Under the pieces are notes generated by a model. It was not told the DNA's origin and did no database searches. It saw only the letters and a program-made list of their open reading frames with translations. A DNA stretch of 64,000 nt from positions 1-64,000 of the forward strand of contig NZ_RRYV01000001.1 in assembly GCF_014861395.1 (NCBI RefSeq). Reading direction: 5' to 3'. This DNA comes from Psychrobacter sp. FME13 (GTDB lineage Bacteria > Pseudomonadota > Gammaproteobacteria > Pseudomonadales > Moraxellaceae). Position numbers and translations under genes: made by a program. This document shows, piece after piece, positions 20,683 to 31,496 of this stretch. Positions within the stretch are counted from its first letter, which is position 1; each line of letters starts with the position of its first letter.

Positions 20683-21886
20683 AGAAAGTCTCCACAACGC
20701 GTCCTTGCAGTTGCTGATTAAAAAACGGCGTGTTTTTACCATTCGATAACATCGATTGTGCAGTCACCTGCCATGTTAGATTTGGGTCAACCAATACTGC
20801 ACCGCCAATGCTTTCATACTGCTCGCTAATACCTGCTATTTTTGCCGGATTGAGACAGATTTTATCTACCAATTGCTCTAACGTCAGCACCTCATCATGT
20901 ACCAACTGACAGGCTAACGCCATGAATGTATCAAAATTTGAGATGCCTGGTGTGCTCTCAGCAAATGGTGCTTTTTTCGCTGTACTGTTCAGTGGCTCAT
21001 GATGACTACAAATCGCATCAATCGTGCCATCTTTTAAGCCACGGCGGATGGCTTGTTGATCAGTATTACTACGCAGAGGTGGCAACACATATGCTTGAGC
21101 GTTGAAGCCTTCCAAATTATCATCGGTTAAATACAGTTGGTGCATCGCTACATCACAAGTCACTGGTAGCCCCTTGTCTTTCGCCCAGCGCATCAGCTCT
21201 ATTGAAGACTTGCAAGACAGCTGACTGAAGTGAGCTGCTATCCCCGTTTCTTCAACCATCAATAACTGGGTAGACAAGGCAACTGTTTCCGCAATCCATG
21301 GAATACCTTGTAGTCCATGATATGAAGCGATATAACCTTCGTGCGCCACTCCATCTCCAGACAGGCTTGCCTCATCAGGATAAAAGAACACTTTCATGCC
21401 AAAAGTTGCAGCATACTCTAATGTACGTAATAGCACTAAGTCATTACGAAAAGGTCTGCGTGCGTTAGAGACTGCTATACAGCCACCTTTCTTTAATCCT
21501 GCAATATTAGATGGACGCTCACCCTCTAGCCCCGCAGTCAACGCACCTAATACATGCAAATGAATGCCACCATCTTCAAGCGCACGCTCACGCAACCCTT
21601 TGAGTAGCGAGCCATTTTCTAAAATAGGGTTTGTATCAGGTGGAACCACCACATGCAAAAAACCATTACCACGAGCAGCACTACCTTCTGATTTAAGCGT
21701 GCCGTGCTGCTGTTGCCCTGGCTCACGTAAGCGTGCGCATAGATCAACCAACGGTGGCAGCAACCACATCTCACGTTCAGCCTCAAGAGAGGCTAGCTTA
21801 TCAGTCACTGCACTTGGTAATGCATTTTTAATGGTGTTAGGAAGGTGGTCAAGTACCGGTGCATCAGTGTTTATCATATTGGACAT
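20675..21886 (-). CDS. dihydroorotase-like protein, catalytically inactive (PyrC')
   Basis: Homologue of dihydroorotase, 403 residues, directly downstream of pyrB. Active enzymes begin with an HxH zinc motif before LREPG. Here the sequence is LVDLCARLREPG, so both His are replaced (Cys and Arg). A later HFSQLS and CSHHEPLN keep only part of the metal site. In Pseudomonas such inactive PyrC' proteins assemble with PyrB and are needed for its activity; I infer the same role here. Gap to pyrB 60 bp. Confidence 0.87.
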   Translation of the reverse strand: MSNMINTDAPVLDHLPNTIKNALPSAVTDKLASLEAEREMWLLPPLVDLCARLREPGQQQHGTLKSEGSAARGNGFLHVVVPPDTNPILENGSLLKGLRERALEDGGIHLHVLGALTAGLEGERPSNIAGLKKGGCIAVSNARRPFRNDLVLLRTLEYAATFGMKVFFYPDEASLSGDGVAHEGYIASYHGLQGIPWIAETVALSTQLLMVEETGIAAHFSQLSCKSSIELMRWAKDKGLPVTCDVAMHQLYLTDDNLEGFNAQAYVLPPLRSNTDQQAIRRGLKDGTIDAICSHHEPLNSTAKKAPFAESTPGISNFDTFMALACQLVHDEVLTLEQLVDKICLNPAKIAGISEQYESIGGAVLVDPNLTWQVTAQSMLSNGKNTPFFNQQLQGRVVETFFG

Positions 21887-21946
21887 GAGCGTTATTACCG
21901 TATCAATAAAATGAAATAATGAAGAATAAAATAGCGTGAGAGAATA

Positions 21947-23020
21947 TTATTTGCTAGCAGCTTGATGAGCACGTTGACCTGCCATCGCAAGTGACAATAC
22001 CGCCATACGAATAGCAATGCCATTATTTACCTGCTTTAAAATCACAGACTGTGCGCCATCAGCCACGCTTGAAGCGATCTCAACACCGCGGTTCATTGGT
22101 CCTGGGTGCATAACCAATGCATCAGGTTTAGCAAGTGCCACGCGCTCTGGTGTAATACCATAATGCTTATAATATTCACTTGACGATGCTAGCAATGGTG
22201 AGCCAATACGCTCATTTTGAATCCTCAGTCCCATAATGACATCACAGTCAGTCACACACTCATTCATATCTTCATAAACCTTCACACCAAAACGTTCAAT
22301 ACCTTTAGGCAATAAAGTGCGCGGCGCACAGACACGAATGTCTTTAACCCCCAAAGTCTGTAGCGCACTGATATCAGAGCGTGCGACCCGAGAATGCTTT
22401 ATATCACCGACGATAGCCACTGATAGCTCTTCAAAGGGGCGCGGTGCTTCACGGTGAATCGTCAGCATATCAAGCATGCCTTGCGTTGGATGGGCATGCC
22501 AGCCATCACCGCCATTAATAATGGCAATATTAGGAGTCACTTCAGTCGCCATAAAATGAGCAGCGCCTGATGCTGAATGCCGTACCACAAAAATATCCGC
22601 AGTCATGGCTTGCAAGTTCCACAAAGTATCACGTAGGCTCTCGCCTTTTTTGGTGCTAGAGCGTTCGATGTCGATATTCAGCACGTTGGCACCCAGACGT
22701 TTTTCCGCCACTTCAAAAGTCGTGCGTGTACGTGTTGACGGCTCAAAAAATAAATTCATCACCGTACAGCCTTCTAACTCAGGACGGTTGATCAGTTGCC
22801 CATTATCATCAAAAAACGTCTCTGCTTTTGCAATAATTGCTTGTAACTGTTCTTTATTAAGACCTTCCACACCCAAAAAATGACGGATACTACCATCAGT
22901 ATTGAGCTGAGGACGACTCAGTGAGGTATTGAGCTTTTGGTGAATGGTATTGGGATCGAATTTTGCGTAGTCAGTTGGTGAGATCGTATGTATTGCGCTG
23001 CTATCGATAGAATTTGACAT
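21947..23020 (-). CDS. pyrB: aspartate carbamoyltransferase catalytic subunit
   Basis: Joins carbamoyl phosphate to L-aspartate in the second step of pyrimidine synthesis. Signature segments are [13 protein letters not shown] (carbamoyl-phosphate site, about 90-102), [21 protein letters not shown] and [12 protein letters not shown]. At 357 residues it is longer than E. coli PyrB (311) because of an N-terminal extension of about 40 residues, as in Pseudomonas class A ATCases, where that arm helps bind the inactive dihydroorotase partner. No pyrI is nearby. Confidence 0.95.
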   Translation of the reverse strand: MSNSIDSSAIHTISPTDYAKFDPNTIHQKLNTSLSRPQLNTDGSIRHFLGVEGLNKEQLQAIIAKAETFFDDNGQLINRPELEGCTVMNLFFEPSTRTRTTFEVAEKRLGANVLNIDIERSSTKKGESLRDTLWNLQAMTADIFVVRHSASGAAHFMATEVTPNIAIINGGDGWHAHPTQGMLDMLTIHREAPRPFEELSVAIVGDIKHSRVARSDISALQTLGVKDIRVCAPRTLLPKGIERFGVKVYEDMNECVTDCDVIMGLRIQNERIGSPLLASSSEYYKHYGITPERVALAKPDALVMHPGPMNRGVEIASSVADGAQSVILKQVNNGIAIRMAVLSLAMAGQRAHQAASK

Positions 23021-23395
23021 AAGGGCGAGTCTTTATTATGAGTTTATGTGAGTCTATATTAATCATTTATTCATTTTTGTTCGAGCATTTATCGTGGATA
23101 TACATAGATACAAGGACATTCTGATGCTTATTTGCTACAATTTACCCCAATAGCACAAGTCCTATAAAACAAAATTATCAGCCTGCTAGACAATATTAAT
23201 CGCGTTGTAGTGACTACTGCTGCAAACAAGCTTAGCAAAAACATCAATGAATAATACATATAGTGTAGCTGATTTTATGGTCAGGACAAAGACACGGTAT
23301 CGCTATTTAAAATTTTATCAATTTAAAATACGCTGCACACTCTCTGCTCTTTTATGCTCAATACTCTTTATCAAACTCGTTTATTAGGAAGCTTT
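23021..23395. other. intergenic region between divergent pyrB and fbp
   Basis: Contains the promoters of pyrB and fbp and, at 23354-23395, an in-frame upstream extension of fbp that I do not regard as coding. No repeat, RNA gene or clear terminator was seen, and no pyrimidine attenuator could be recognised. Confidence 0.4.
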
Positions 23396-24379
23396 ATGAC
23401 GACCTTAGCAAATTATCTAGACAATCATGCCACCACGCCCGCACTCAATGATGTCATTACGACTGTTACTAATGTCGGTAAGACCATTTCACAACTGCTT
23501 AGAAAAGGAGCCTTAGCAGATATCTTAGGCGAAGCTGGTAATCAAAACATCCAAGGTGAAGATCAAAAAAAACTAGACGTACTGGCCAATGATTTATTAT
23601 TAGATGCCCTAGCAAAAAACACACATTGTGCGGGTGTTGCATCAGAAGAGCTAGACAATGCCACCCCTGCCAATGCAGACGGTAGTTTATTAGTATTGTT
23701 TGATCCACTTGATGGTTCGTCAAATATTGACATCAATATGGCTGTTGGTACTATCTTTTCTGTCTTACCTTATCAGCGCCAAGGTCAAACTAGCGAAAAC
23801 AGTGATTTCTTGCAAGCAGGCAATCAACAACTGGCCGCAGGTTATTTACTATATAGCACCTCTACCGTACTTGCGCTAACGATAACTGACCACGTCGTGA
23901 TGTTTAGTTTGGATCCTGATACAGGGGATTATGTGCTCATAGAAGACAATGTGCAAATTGATGCCGATACCAGTGAATATGCTATCAATGCCTCAAACTA
24001 CCGTTATTGGCGCGCACCGATGCAACAGTATATCGATGAGCTGATCGCTGGTGAAGCGGGCGTACGTGGTCGCGATTTCAATACGCGCTGGGTCGCTGCT
24101 ATGGTAGGTGATGTACATCGCATCTTATGCCGCGGCGGTCTATTTACTTATCCATTTGATACCAAATACGCTCACAAAGCAGGAAAGTTACGGTTGATGT
24201 ATGAAGCCAATCCAATGAGTCTATTGATTGAACGTGCTGGCGGCGGTGCTACCGATGCCGTTAATCGTATTTTAGATATTGATCCGACTGATATTCATCA
24301 ACGTGTTCCTGTGGTGCTCGGTAGCAAAAACGAAGTCGATTACGTTAAAGATTTACATGTAAATTATACTGACAAATAA
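23396..24379 (+). CDS. fbp: fructose-1,6-bisphosphatase, class I
   Basis: Removes the 1-phosphate of fructose 1,6-bisphosphate in gluconeogenesis. The metal-site motif [10 protein letters not shown] (about 108-117) and SEELDN are present, as is the conserved [21 protein letters not shown]-type region (written here [18 protein letters not shown]). I begin at the ATG at 23396 (327 residues) because AGGA lies about 7 bp upstream and the family starts here; an ATG at 23354 would add 14 residues. Single gene. Confidence 0.94.
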   Translation: MTTLANYLDNHATTPALNDVITTVTNVGKTISQLLRKGALADILGEAGNQNIQGEDQKKLDVLANDLLLDALAKNTHCAGVASEELDNATPANADGSLLVLFDPLDGSSNIDINMAVGTIFSVLPYQRQGQTSENSDFLQAGNQQLAAGYLLYSTSTVLALTITDHVVMFSLDPDTGDYVLIEDNVQIDADTSEYAINASNYRYWRAPMQQYIDELIAGEAGVRGRDFNTRWVAAMVGDVHRILCRGGLFTYPFDTKYAHKAGKLRLMYEANPMSLLIERAGGGATDAVNRILDIDPTDIHQRVPVVLGSKNEVDYVKDLHVNYTDK

Positions 24380-24481
24380 GTCAGCCTAACCAATCTAAAA
24401 ACAATCAGTATAAAACTTACTATCGATGTCGTTATATACTGATTGTTTACACTCTCTATATTTTTTTCTAAGTGAACTACT

Positions 24482-25276
24482 ATGGTAGCAAACCCCACCG
24501 AGCTGATTACCTCAGATAAAAATACAACGGTCAAGCTGGTTAAGGCGTTATTGACACAAGCACGCCAGCGTAAAAAAAACGGCCAGACAGTCATCGAAGG
24601 TGTCCATCTCATCGATGCTGCGCTGCGTAGCGACTATCCATTCGCTCAAATACTACTGGCTGAATCAGCATATAATCATTCTGAAGTGCAGCAGGTATTG
24701 TCTCGCCTACCGACCTATACACCTATTTTGACGCTTTCAGATTCGCTCTATAGCAGTATTCGAAGCTTAGGTACCGGCATCGATATTATGGCAGTCATCA
24801 AGGTACCTGAGCCTAGCTTGACCATGATTAATGAGGACTGCTTAATCCTAAATGACGTGCAAGACAGCGGCAATGTTGGCACGCTACTACGTACAGCAGC
24901 AGCTGTTGGTATTCGAAACATCCTATGTACCAGTGCTACCGCTCAAGCTTGGTCACCTAAAACATTGCGAGCAGGTATGGGGGCACAGTTTGCACTAACT
25001 ATTTATGAAGGCTTGAGTACTCAGGATATTCTAGATCAAGTACAAGTACCACTTTTGGCGACTAGCTCGCATACAGACACTTTAATTTATGATCATAATC
25101 TATCTGCACCTGTGGCTTGGATTATGGGTCATGAAGGTCAAGGCGTCTGCGATGAATTAATGCAGTGCGCCACACCCATTGCGCTGCCGCAGCCCAATGG
25201 GCAAGAAAGTCTAAACGTAGCCATTGCAGGCTCCTTATGTCTGTATGAGACCTTGCGTCAAAGAAACTACTCTTAG
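24482..25276 (+). CDS. TrmH/SpoU-family RNA 2'-O-methyltransferase
   Basis: Methylates a ribose 2'-OH in rRNA or tRNA; the target is not clear. It has an N-terminal substrate-binding-like domain (about 1-105) and the SPOUT knot with motif 1 (NDVQDSGNVGTLLRTAAAVG, catalytic Arg about 137), motif 2 (IMGHEGQGV) and motif 3 (PQPNGQESLNVAIAGSLCLYE). At 264 residues it is nearer RlmB or TsnR-like proteins than TrmH proper. It follows fbp by 102 bp, with a terminator at 25326. Confidence 0.88.
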   Translation: MVANPTELITSDKNTTVKLVKALLTQARQRKKNGQTVIEGVHLIDAALRSDYPFAQILLAESAYNHSEVQQVLSRLPTYTPILTLSDSLYSSIRSLGTGIDIMAVIKVPEPSLTMINEDCLILNDVQDSGNVGTLLRTAAAVGIRNILCTSATAQAWSPKTLRAGMGAQFALTIYEGLSTQDILDQVQVPLLATSSHTDTLIYDHNLSAPVAWIMGHEGQGVCDELMQCATPIALPQPNGQESLNVAIAGSLCLYETLRQRNYS

Positions 25277-25325
25277 CATTCATGTGCAACTAACATTAAA
25301 GCCTTATCATCTATTAAGCAACAAA

Positions 25326-25353
25326 AAACCCACTATCAACTGATAGTGGGTTT
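25326..25353 (+). terminator. rho-independent terminator
   Basis: Inverted arms AAACCCACTATCA (25326-25338) and TGATAGTGGGTTT (25341-25353), with a tail TTTCTTATT. It ends the fbp/methyltransferase region. Confidence 0.85.
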
Positions 25354-25376
25354 CTTATTATTCACCTACTACTGAT

Positions 25377-25486
25377 AATAGTCAAAGAAGTCTAAAACAG
25401 ATACAAGGCAGCCGACTGCAGATTGTACAAATAGTACATCTAAGAAGGGTAAAGCCGTAGCGGTTTAGTAGTTCTTTGAATATACA
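25377..25486 (+). repeat. dispersed ~110-bp repeat, copy 3 (best preserved)
   Basis: Starts ATAGTCAAAGAAGTCTAAAA and ends GTAGTTCTTTGAATATAC, giving imperfect terminal inverted repeats. The body contains GATACAAGGCAGCCGACTGC and TTGTACAAATAGTACATC, a small internal palindrome. It abuts the etfA stop codon exactly, so it forms the 3' flank of etfA. No coding capacity. It looks like a non-autonomous, MITE-like element. Confidence 0.7.
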
Positions 25487-26419
25487 TTAAACCTTACTAG
25501 TAAGCTCAGGCAATGCATCAAACAAATCAGCTTCTAAAAAGTAATCTGCAACGCTAGCGATAGGTGCTTCTGGGTCATTATTGATAGCAACGATGACTTT
25601 AGAGTCTTTCATACCCGCTAAATGCTGAATAGCACCTGAAATACCTGCTGCGATATATAGATCTGGCGCAACGATTTTACCTGTTTGACCAACTTGCATA
25701 TCGTTTGGTACGTAGCCTGCATCAACTGCAGCACGTGATGCACCAACAGCAGCACCAAGTTTGTCAGCCAATGGCTCGATGTATTTAGTGAAGTTCTCAC
25801 CATTTGCTAACGCACGACCACCAGAAACCACAATACTGGCTGATGTCAATTCTGGACGATCAGACTTAGCCATTTCTTCATTTACAAAACTTGATTTACC
25901 AAGCTCTTTAACCGTATCAAGCGCCTCAACAGTCGCCGTACCACCTTCGCTTGCAACTGGATCAAAGGCTGTAGTACGTACAGTCAATACTACTTTATCT
26001 TCTGTAGTCTTAACCGTTGCTGTCGCATTACCTGCATAGATAGGACGCTCAAACGTTTGCGCATCTACCACACCTGAAACTTCAGACAACATGCTTACAT
26101 CAAGTAAAGCTGCAACGCGTGGCATGAAGTTTTTGCCAGTAGTGGTCGCAGCCGCTATGATATGGCTATAATCGCCAGCGACATCAGCAACCAATAATGC
26201 GATATTACCCGCCAACTGATGCTCATAAGCAGCGTTGTCAGCCAATAGTACTTTAGTCACGCCTTCCGCTTTAGCCGCTTCATCAGCCGCTGCTTGTGCA
26301 GCATTACCGGCAACCAATACATGGATGTCATCGCCTATTTGCTTAGCAGCAGCGATGGTGTTCAAAGTTGCCTTTTTTAGACTGGCATTGTCATGTTCTG
26401 CATATACCAAAATTGCCAT
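25487..26419 (-). CDS. etfA: electron transfer flavoprotein subunit alpha
   Basis: FAD-binding subunit of ETF, which carries electrons from acyl-CoA and related dehydrogenases to ETF:ubiquinone oxidoreductase. The C-terminal FAD domain is clear: GQTGKIVAPDLYIAAGISGAIQHLAGM (about 245-270) and VAINNDPEAPI. Length 310 is standard. It lies 130 bp after etfB in the same direction. Confidence 0.96.
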   Translation of the reverse strand: MAILVYAEHDNASLKKATLNTIAAAKQIGDDIHVLVAGNAAQAAADEAAKAEGVTKVLLADNAAYEHQLAGNIALLVADVAGDYSHIIAAATTTGKNFMPRVAALLDVSMLSEVSGVVDAQTFERPIYAGNATATVKTTEDKVVLTVRTTAFDPVASEGGTATVEALDTVKELGKSSFVNEEMAKSDRPELTSASIVVSGGRALANGENFTKYIEPLADKLGAAVGASRAAVDAGYVPNDMQVGQTGKIVAPDLYIAAGISGAIQHLAGMKDSKVIVAINNDPEAPIASVADYFLEADLFDALPELTSKV

Positions 26420-26549
26420 GGTTCTAATCCTTTTTTATTCGTATCGTCTATTCACGTCATGATGTTGTCTGTGTACAAAGTTGCTGATGTAGAGAATACC
26501 AAATCAATCCAAACAGATAACTCTGCACATGATATGCCGTAGTGAAGTA

Positions 26550-27299
26550 TTAAATTACTTTAGCTTCATTTTTTAGCTTCTCAACCAACTCATCCACTGA
26601 ACCCACTGTAATACCAGCTTGACGTTCAGCAGGTGGCACAACTTTAACAATCTCTTGCTTAGAGGTCATATCAACACCAAAATCAGCTGGTGTTTTTTCA
26701 TCGAGTGGTTTTTTCTTCGCTTTCATGATGTTAGGCAGCTTTGCATAACGTGGCTCATTTAAACGTAGATCAGTCGTGATAACTGCGGGCAAGTCAAGCG
26801 CAACTGTTTGCAGCCCGCCATCAATTTCACGAGTCACATTTACTTTGTCGCCTTCAACCTTCACTTCTGATGCAAACGTACCCTGACCGATACCCATTAA
26901 TGCTGCTAGCATCTGACCAGTTTGGTTGTTGTCATCATCAATCGCTTGCTTACCCAATAGGATAATATCAGTAGCTTCAGATTCAGCGATATTTTTTAGA
27001 ATTTTGGCAACTTGTAATGGATATGGTTTCTCGTCACTTACTACTAATACACCACGATCAGCACCTAGCGCTAGGGCTGCACGAATCTGCTCTTGTGATT
27101 CTTTTGGGCCAATTGAAGCAACAATAATTTCATCAATCACACCCGCTTCTTTTAGACGAACCGCTTCTTCTACTGCGATTTCATCAAAAGGGTTAATTGA
27201 CATTTTAGTGTTTGACAAGTCAACGCCAGAGTTATCGGCTTTTACACGAACTTTTACGTTATAATCAATGACACGCTTGACCGCTACTAATGCTTTCAT
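26550..27299 (-). CDS. etfB: electron transfer flavoprotein subunit beta
   Basis: Partner of EtfA; binds AMP and forms the dehydrogenase recognition loop. The 249-residue protein starts [19 protein letters not shown] and has [21 protein letters not shown] and [24 protein letters not shown], the ETF-beta recognition-loop signature. First gene of the etfBA operon. Confidence 0.96.
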   Translation of the reverse strand: MKALVAVKRVIDYNVKVRVKADNSGVDLSNTKMSINPFDEIAVEEAVRLKEAGVIDEIIVASIGPKESQEQIRAALALGADRGVLVVSDEKPYPLQVAKILKNIAESEATDIILLGKQAIDDDNNQTGQMLAALMGIGQGTFASEVKVEGDKVNVTREIDGGLQTVALDLPAVITTDLRLNEPRYAKLPNIMKAKKKPLDEKTPADFGVDMTSKQEIVKVVPPAERQAGITVGSVDELVEKLKNEAKVI

Positions 27300-27754
27300 A
27301 CGTTCCTCGTTTATTAATGTTATGAGTTAAGAATTATCAGTTAAGAACCAAAGGTTCGTTGTGGTTCAAATTGTCGTTCAAAATACTGCTCAAGGTTATT
27401 ACTACATCAACAGAATATTGTTAACTAAGAAAGATGAGCCAATATCTAACCACATATTAGCATTGTATTCCTTACTAATGAAATCTGCTAAAGCTAGGCC
27501 AACCGTTATTATCAGACTTATGTATCTTGCGTCAGCAGGCAGATAAGGTCAAGACAACGCCGTGAATAATGCGTCATAAATTTGTCAACATTCTATAACA
27601 AACACTCTATAAGCACTTTATTCTACGAATTTTATAGATGAACACCCTTAAATGCTCGTACCTTTATAGCATTCTCAGCCTTGAGATTACTTAATATTTT
27701 GTTATTATTTACCTCTTTGAGGTTAATGGATAAAAATAATTAGTAGGTTTAGAT
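27300..27754. other. intergenic region upstream of etfB
   Basis: 455 bp without a convincing gene. It should hold the etfB promoter. A run of codons at 27361-27546 has no ribosome-binding site and no recognisable product. I saw no terminator hairpin for the DUF421 gene, which is on the far side. Confidence 0.4.
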
Positions 27755-28318
27755 CTATGATTCATCCCTTTTATTAGAATCGATCAATAATTCACTGTCT
27801 CGTATATCGTCAAATAAAGACCAGTCAGGTTCGACATCATTATTCTTAATGACGCTCATATCACCTGTGGTTTCCATGATAACGGCAAACACTTCTGTTT
27901 TTGCTTTAATACCATTTTTACGTAGAACTTCCTGAACATCACTAGTGCTAAGACTTGCCTCTTTTAGGTTATCGTCTAAATACTCGCCATGAGCCATCAG
28001 AATAATAGCTTGATTATCGATCAAGGACTTCAACGGCTTTACGTTTCGTCTAATAACTGAGATGAAACCCTGTATCAAAAATAGCACTGCAACCGCAAAC
28101 AGCCCTTGCAATAGAGACGGCTTGTCCGCCAATACAGTCGATGCCAATATACTACCAATACCAACTGTCATTGCAAAATCATGGCTTGATAACTTAGAAA
28201 AACTGCGCAGGCCCATCAATCGAGTAAATAACATTAACCCCACGTAAAAGCCTACTGCAGATAAAGAGATTCCGAGTACTTGTTGCCAGTCAATTGAAAG
28301 CCAATTCTCCCACTTCAT
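27755..28318 (-). CDS. DUF421 membrane protein (YetF/YcaP family)
   Basis: Function unknown; the family is found in the inner membrane. Three helices lie in residues about 15-95, followed by the conserved cytoplasmic YcaP domain with GLRSFSKLSSHDFAMTVGIGSILAST and NQAIILMAHGEYLDDNLKEASLSTSDVQEVLRKNG. At 187 residues it is a short family member ending in a charged tail. Single gene. Confidence 0.85.
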   Translation of the reverse strand: MKWENWLSIDWQQVLGISLSAVGFYVGLMLFTRLMGLRSFSKLSSHDFAMTVGIGSILASTVLADKPSLLQGLFAVAVLFLIQGFISVIRRNVKPLKSLIDNQAIILMAHGEYLDDNLKEASLSTSDVQEVLRKNGIKAKTEVFAVIMETTGDMSVIKNNDVEPDWSLFDDIRDSELLIDSNKRDES

Positions 28319-28424
28319 AATACAACCTTATCTATTGTATCTATATTAAATCAATTCTTATTATTACCTGACGATGCTCATCGTCAAAATCAATAGCACT
28401 TTATTACTACCAAAAAAATTATAT

Positions 28425-28458
28425 AAAAAAAGCAACCTGATAAGAGGTTGCTTTTTTT
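28425..28458. terminator. bidirectional rho-independent terminator
   Basis: A 14-bp perfect stem with its A/T tracts (28425-28438 with 28445-28458) and a six-base loop. It lies downstream of the cold-shock gene on the minus strand. Confidence 0.9.
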
Positions 28459-28570
28459 TAAAATTGAGACAGTATTTTTATTGTTTTAATCAACAAAGTA
28501 ATCAATGCATATTGATAATCTTGTAGTAATCAAACTGACTGAAACCCAGTTAGTTCAATAACTGATGCGA

Positions 28571-28783
28571 TTAGATAGCTTCGATTTGCTCAGCCTGTGG
28601 ACCTTTTTTGCCATCACCTAAGATGAACGACACTTTTTGGCCTTCGGCTAGAGTTTTGAAGCCATTACCTTGGATAGCGCTGTAGTGAGCGAATACGTCT
28701 TGTCCGCCATTGTCTTGAGCGATAAAACCAAAACCTTTAGCTTCATTAAACCACTTTACAGTGCCTTCAACTTTATCTGACAT
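28571..28783 (-). CDS. cold-shock domain protein (CspA family)
   Basis: Single-stranded nucleic acid-binding protein, probably an RNA chaperone. With the start at 28783 it has 70 residues: [20 protein letters not shown], containing RNP1 (KGFGFI) and RNP2 (VFAHYSAI). TAGGAAAATTT immediately upstream of that ATG gives the ribosome-binding site; the in-frame ATG at 28828 would add 15 unrelated residues. A 5' untranslated region of about 150 nt is predicted, as in cold-induced csp genes. Confidence 0.93.
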   Translation of the reverse strand: MSDKVEGTVKWFNEAKGFGFIAQDNGGQDVFAHYSAIQGNGFKTLAEGQKVSFILGDGKKGPQAEQIEAI

Positions 28784-28970
28784 AAATTTTCCTAACTCTT
28801 TAACTGTTGGCGAGACGTGTGTCATCACCGATTAATTGATATATATCCAAATATTTTTTTGCCCAATGCAACAGTCAAAACCACTAAATTACCCTTAGAT
28901 AACTTAATATTTTTACCTAAAATATTTCAGATACATCTTGATTATAGCAGCTTTTAGTAATCACAACAGG
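28784..28970 (-). promoter_or_regulatory. long 5' UTR and promoter of the csp gene
   Basis: On the minus strand a TATAAT (28941-28946) lies about 14-17 bp after a TTGTGA/TGTTGT-type -35, so the transcript would begin near 28935 and carry about 150 nt before the csp ATG. Long structured leaders that change with temperature are normal for csp genes. The sequence alone does not prove a cold response. Confidence 0.5.
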
Positions 28971-29117
28971 TTAAATTGATGATTTTTGTAAAAAATTTAA
29001 GCTCATTGTTGACACTCATGTAATTCATATTATGTTATATAAGATACTGATATAAAATAAAAAAATATCAACCTGTACTTATAGTAAAAAAATGATAGCA
29101 ATAATTTAAGGTGTTTT

Positions 29118-29552
29118 CTACTGAGTAATAGGTAACCAAGGCGAGCTCAACACTAACAGACATAACGCAAAAAATATGAGCGAAAAAGACTGACTATAGG
29201 CAATATACTTATCTGGTATCACTAAGTCTTTGGGAGAATCAGGGATACCTTTACGTTTTAATAAGCGTGTTCCATATACCCAGCCAAAGGTTGTATAGAT
29301 GCCATAAGCAGCCGGTACGGTGATAGCTAAGGGTGTCAAATCAATCACGTATAGAACGACCACAGAAACAAAGAACCATGTAGTATCTAGAAATGAGCCA
29401 ATTTGAAAAAACTTAGACTTAGGCAATTTTCCACCTGTCTTTTTAAGCATCTCTCCTTCTATCCAAATTAAAACTGCTACCACAGCGCTAAGAGTAATAT
29501 ACACGAATTGCGGCGTTAGCCAGTCAGGATAAGATATTTGCACAACACACAA
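29118..29552 (-). CDS. hypothetical membrane protein
   Basis: I do not recognise this 144-residue protein. It has four hydrophobic helices (about 17-31, 50-71, 74-91 and 117-138) and a positively charged loop (LLKRKGIPDSPKDLVIPDKY) between helices three and four. Single gene on the minus strand, flanked by csp and ilvC. It has no visible partner that suggests a role. Confidence 0.6.
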   Translation of the reverse strand: MCVVQISYPDWLTPQFVYITLSAVVAVLIWIEGEMLKKTGGKLPKSKFFQIGSFLDTTWFFVSVVVLYVIDLTPLAITVPAAYGIYTTFGWVYGTRLLKRKGIPDSPKDLVIPDKYIAYSQSFSLIFFALCLLVLSSPWLPITQ

Positions 29553-29739
29553 CCTGTAATCTATAGAAAAGTAAAAATGAACGAATCATTTGATTGATGT
29601 AATAGCTCAAAACAAGATCAGTTTTTTACTGAATAAACGGCAAACAACTAACCTTAAGCTTGTTTATATTGGGTAATATAAGTAATTTTCAACCCACACT
29701 AACGGCTTACGATAAAAACATTGAGTAAATACAGCCCAT

Positions 29740-29780
29740 AAAAAAGCCCACGCTATCAAAAGATAACGTGGGCTTTTTTT
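29740..29780. terminator. terminator of ilvC
   Basis: Hairpin AAAAAAGCCCACG...CGTGGGC (29740-29773) with long T/A tracts on both sides, 35 bp after the ilvC stop on the minus strand. Confidence 0.88.
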
Positions 29781-29814
29781 AAACTAAATAGATTTGTTAT
29801 AACTGACTATCAGT

Positions 29815-30852
<1,038 letters not shown>

Positions 30853-30998
30853 TCATGGATAACCATGGATAGTAAACGCAGATACTGTCGCTAATGTTAT
30901 AAAACACCAGCTAAGATAAGCGTTATGTTAATTTAAAAAACACATTTTAACCAAATAAAATTTCTATTAAATGCTAAGTTGGTCGGGCACTACGTTGA

Positions 30999-31496
30999 TC
31001 AGATACTTAACGTTTTTTCGCCACGAGCAATACCGATCACACCCGAGCGTACCACTTCCATAATACGTTCACGACCAATCACGTCGATAAAACCATCAAG
31101 CTTGGCTTTATCACCAACGATTTGAATCGTATATAGGTTGGCATTTACATCGACAATTTGTGCACGGAAAATATCTGCGTTGCGCTTAATTTCTTCACGC
31201 ACGCTACCAGTCGCTCGAACTTTTATCAGCATCAATTCACGCTCAATGTGTACATTTTCTGATAGATTCAGCACTTTAACCACTTCAATCAATTTATGCA
31301 ATTGCTTTGTGATTTGCTCAATTCTTTCAGGTGATGTAATGGTGGTCACGGTCAAACGGGAAATACTTGGATCATCGGTAGGCGCGACGTTTAACGTCTC
31401 AATATTATAACCACGTTGTGAGAACAAGCCGACTAAACGCGACAACGAACCCGCTTCGTTTTCCATCAATACCGAAATCAGATGTTGTTGTTGCAT
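30999..31496 (-). CDS. ilvH: acetolactate synthase small (regulatory) subunit
   Basis: Regulatory subunit of acetohydroxyacid synthase; carries valine feedback sensitivity through its N-terminal ACT domain (HLISVLMENEAGSLSRLVGLFSQRGYNIETL) and stabilises the large subunit. With the ATG at 31496 it has 165 residues, fitting E. coli IlvH (163). That ATG overlaps the ilvI stop codon as TAATG, so translation is coupled. Confidence 0.95.
   Translation of the reverse strand: MQQQHLISVLMENEAGSLSRLVGLFSQRGYNIETLNVAPTDDPSISRLTVTTITSPERIEQITKQLHKLIEVVKVLNLSENVHIERELMLIKVRATGSVREEIKRNADIFRAQIVDVNANLYTIQIVGDKAKLDGFIDVIGRERIMEVVRSGVIGIARGEKTLSI

Noticed and set aside
27361-27546. Open frame of 61 codons on the plus strand
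   Set aside because: No ribosome-binding site, no recognisable product, and it lies in the etfB upstream region; base pattern is like the surrounding non-coding DNA.
29009-29036. TTGACA-N16-TATGTT promoter-like pair on the plus strand
   Set aside because: It faces only the 3' end of a minus-strand gene and A/T-rich DNA makes such matches likely by chance; no gene or terminator supports a transcript.
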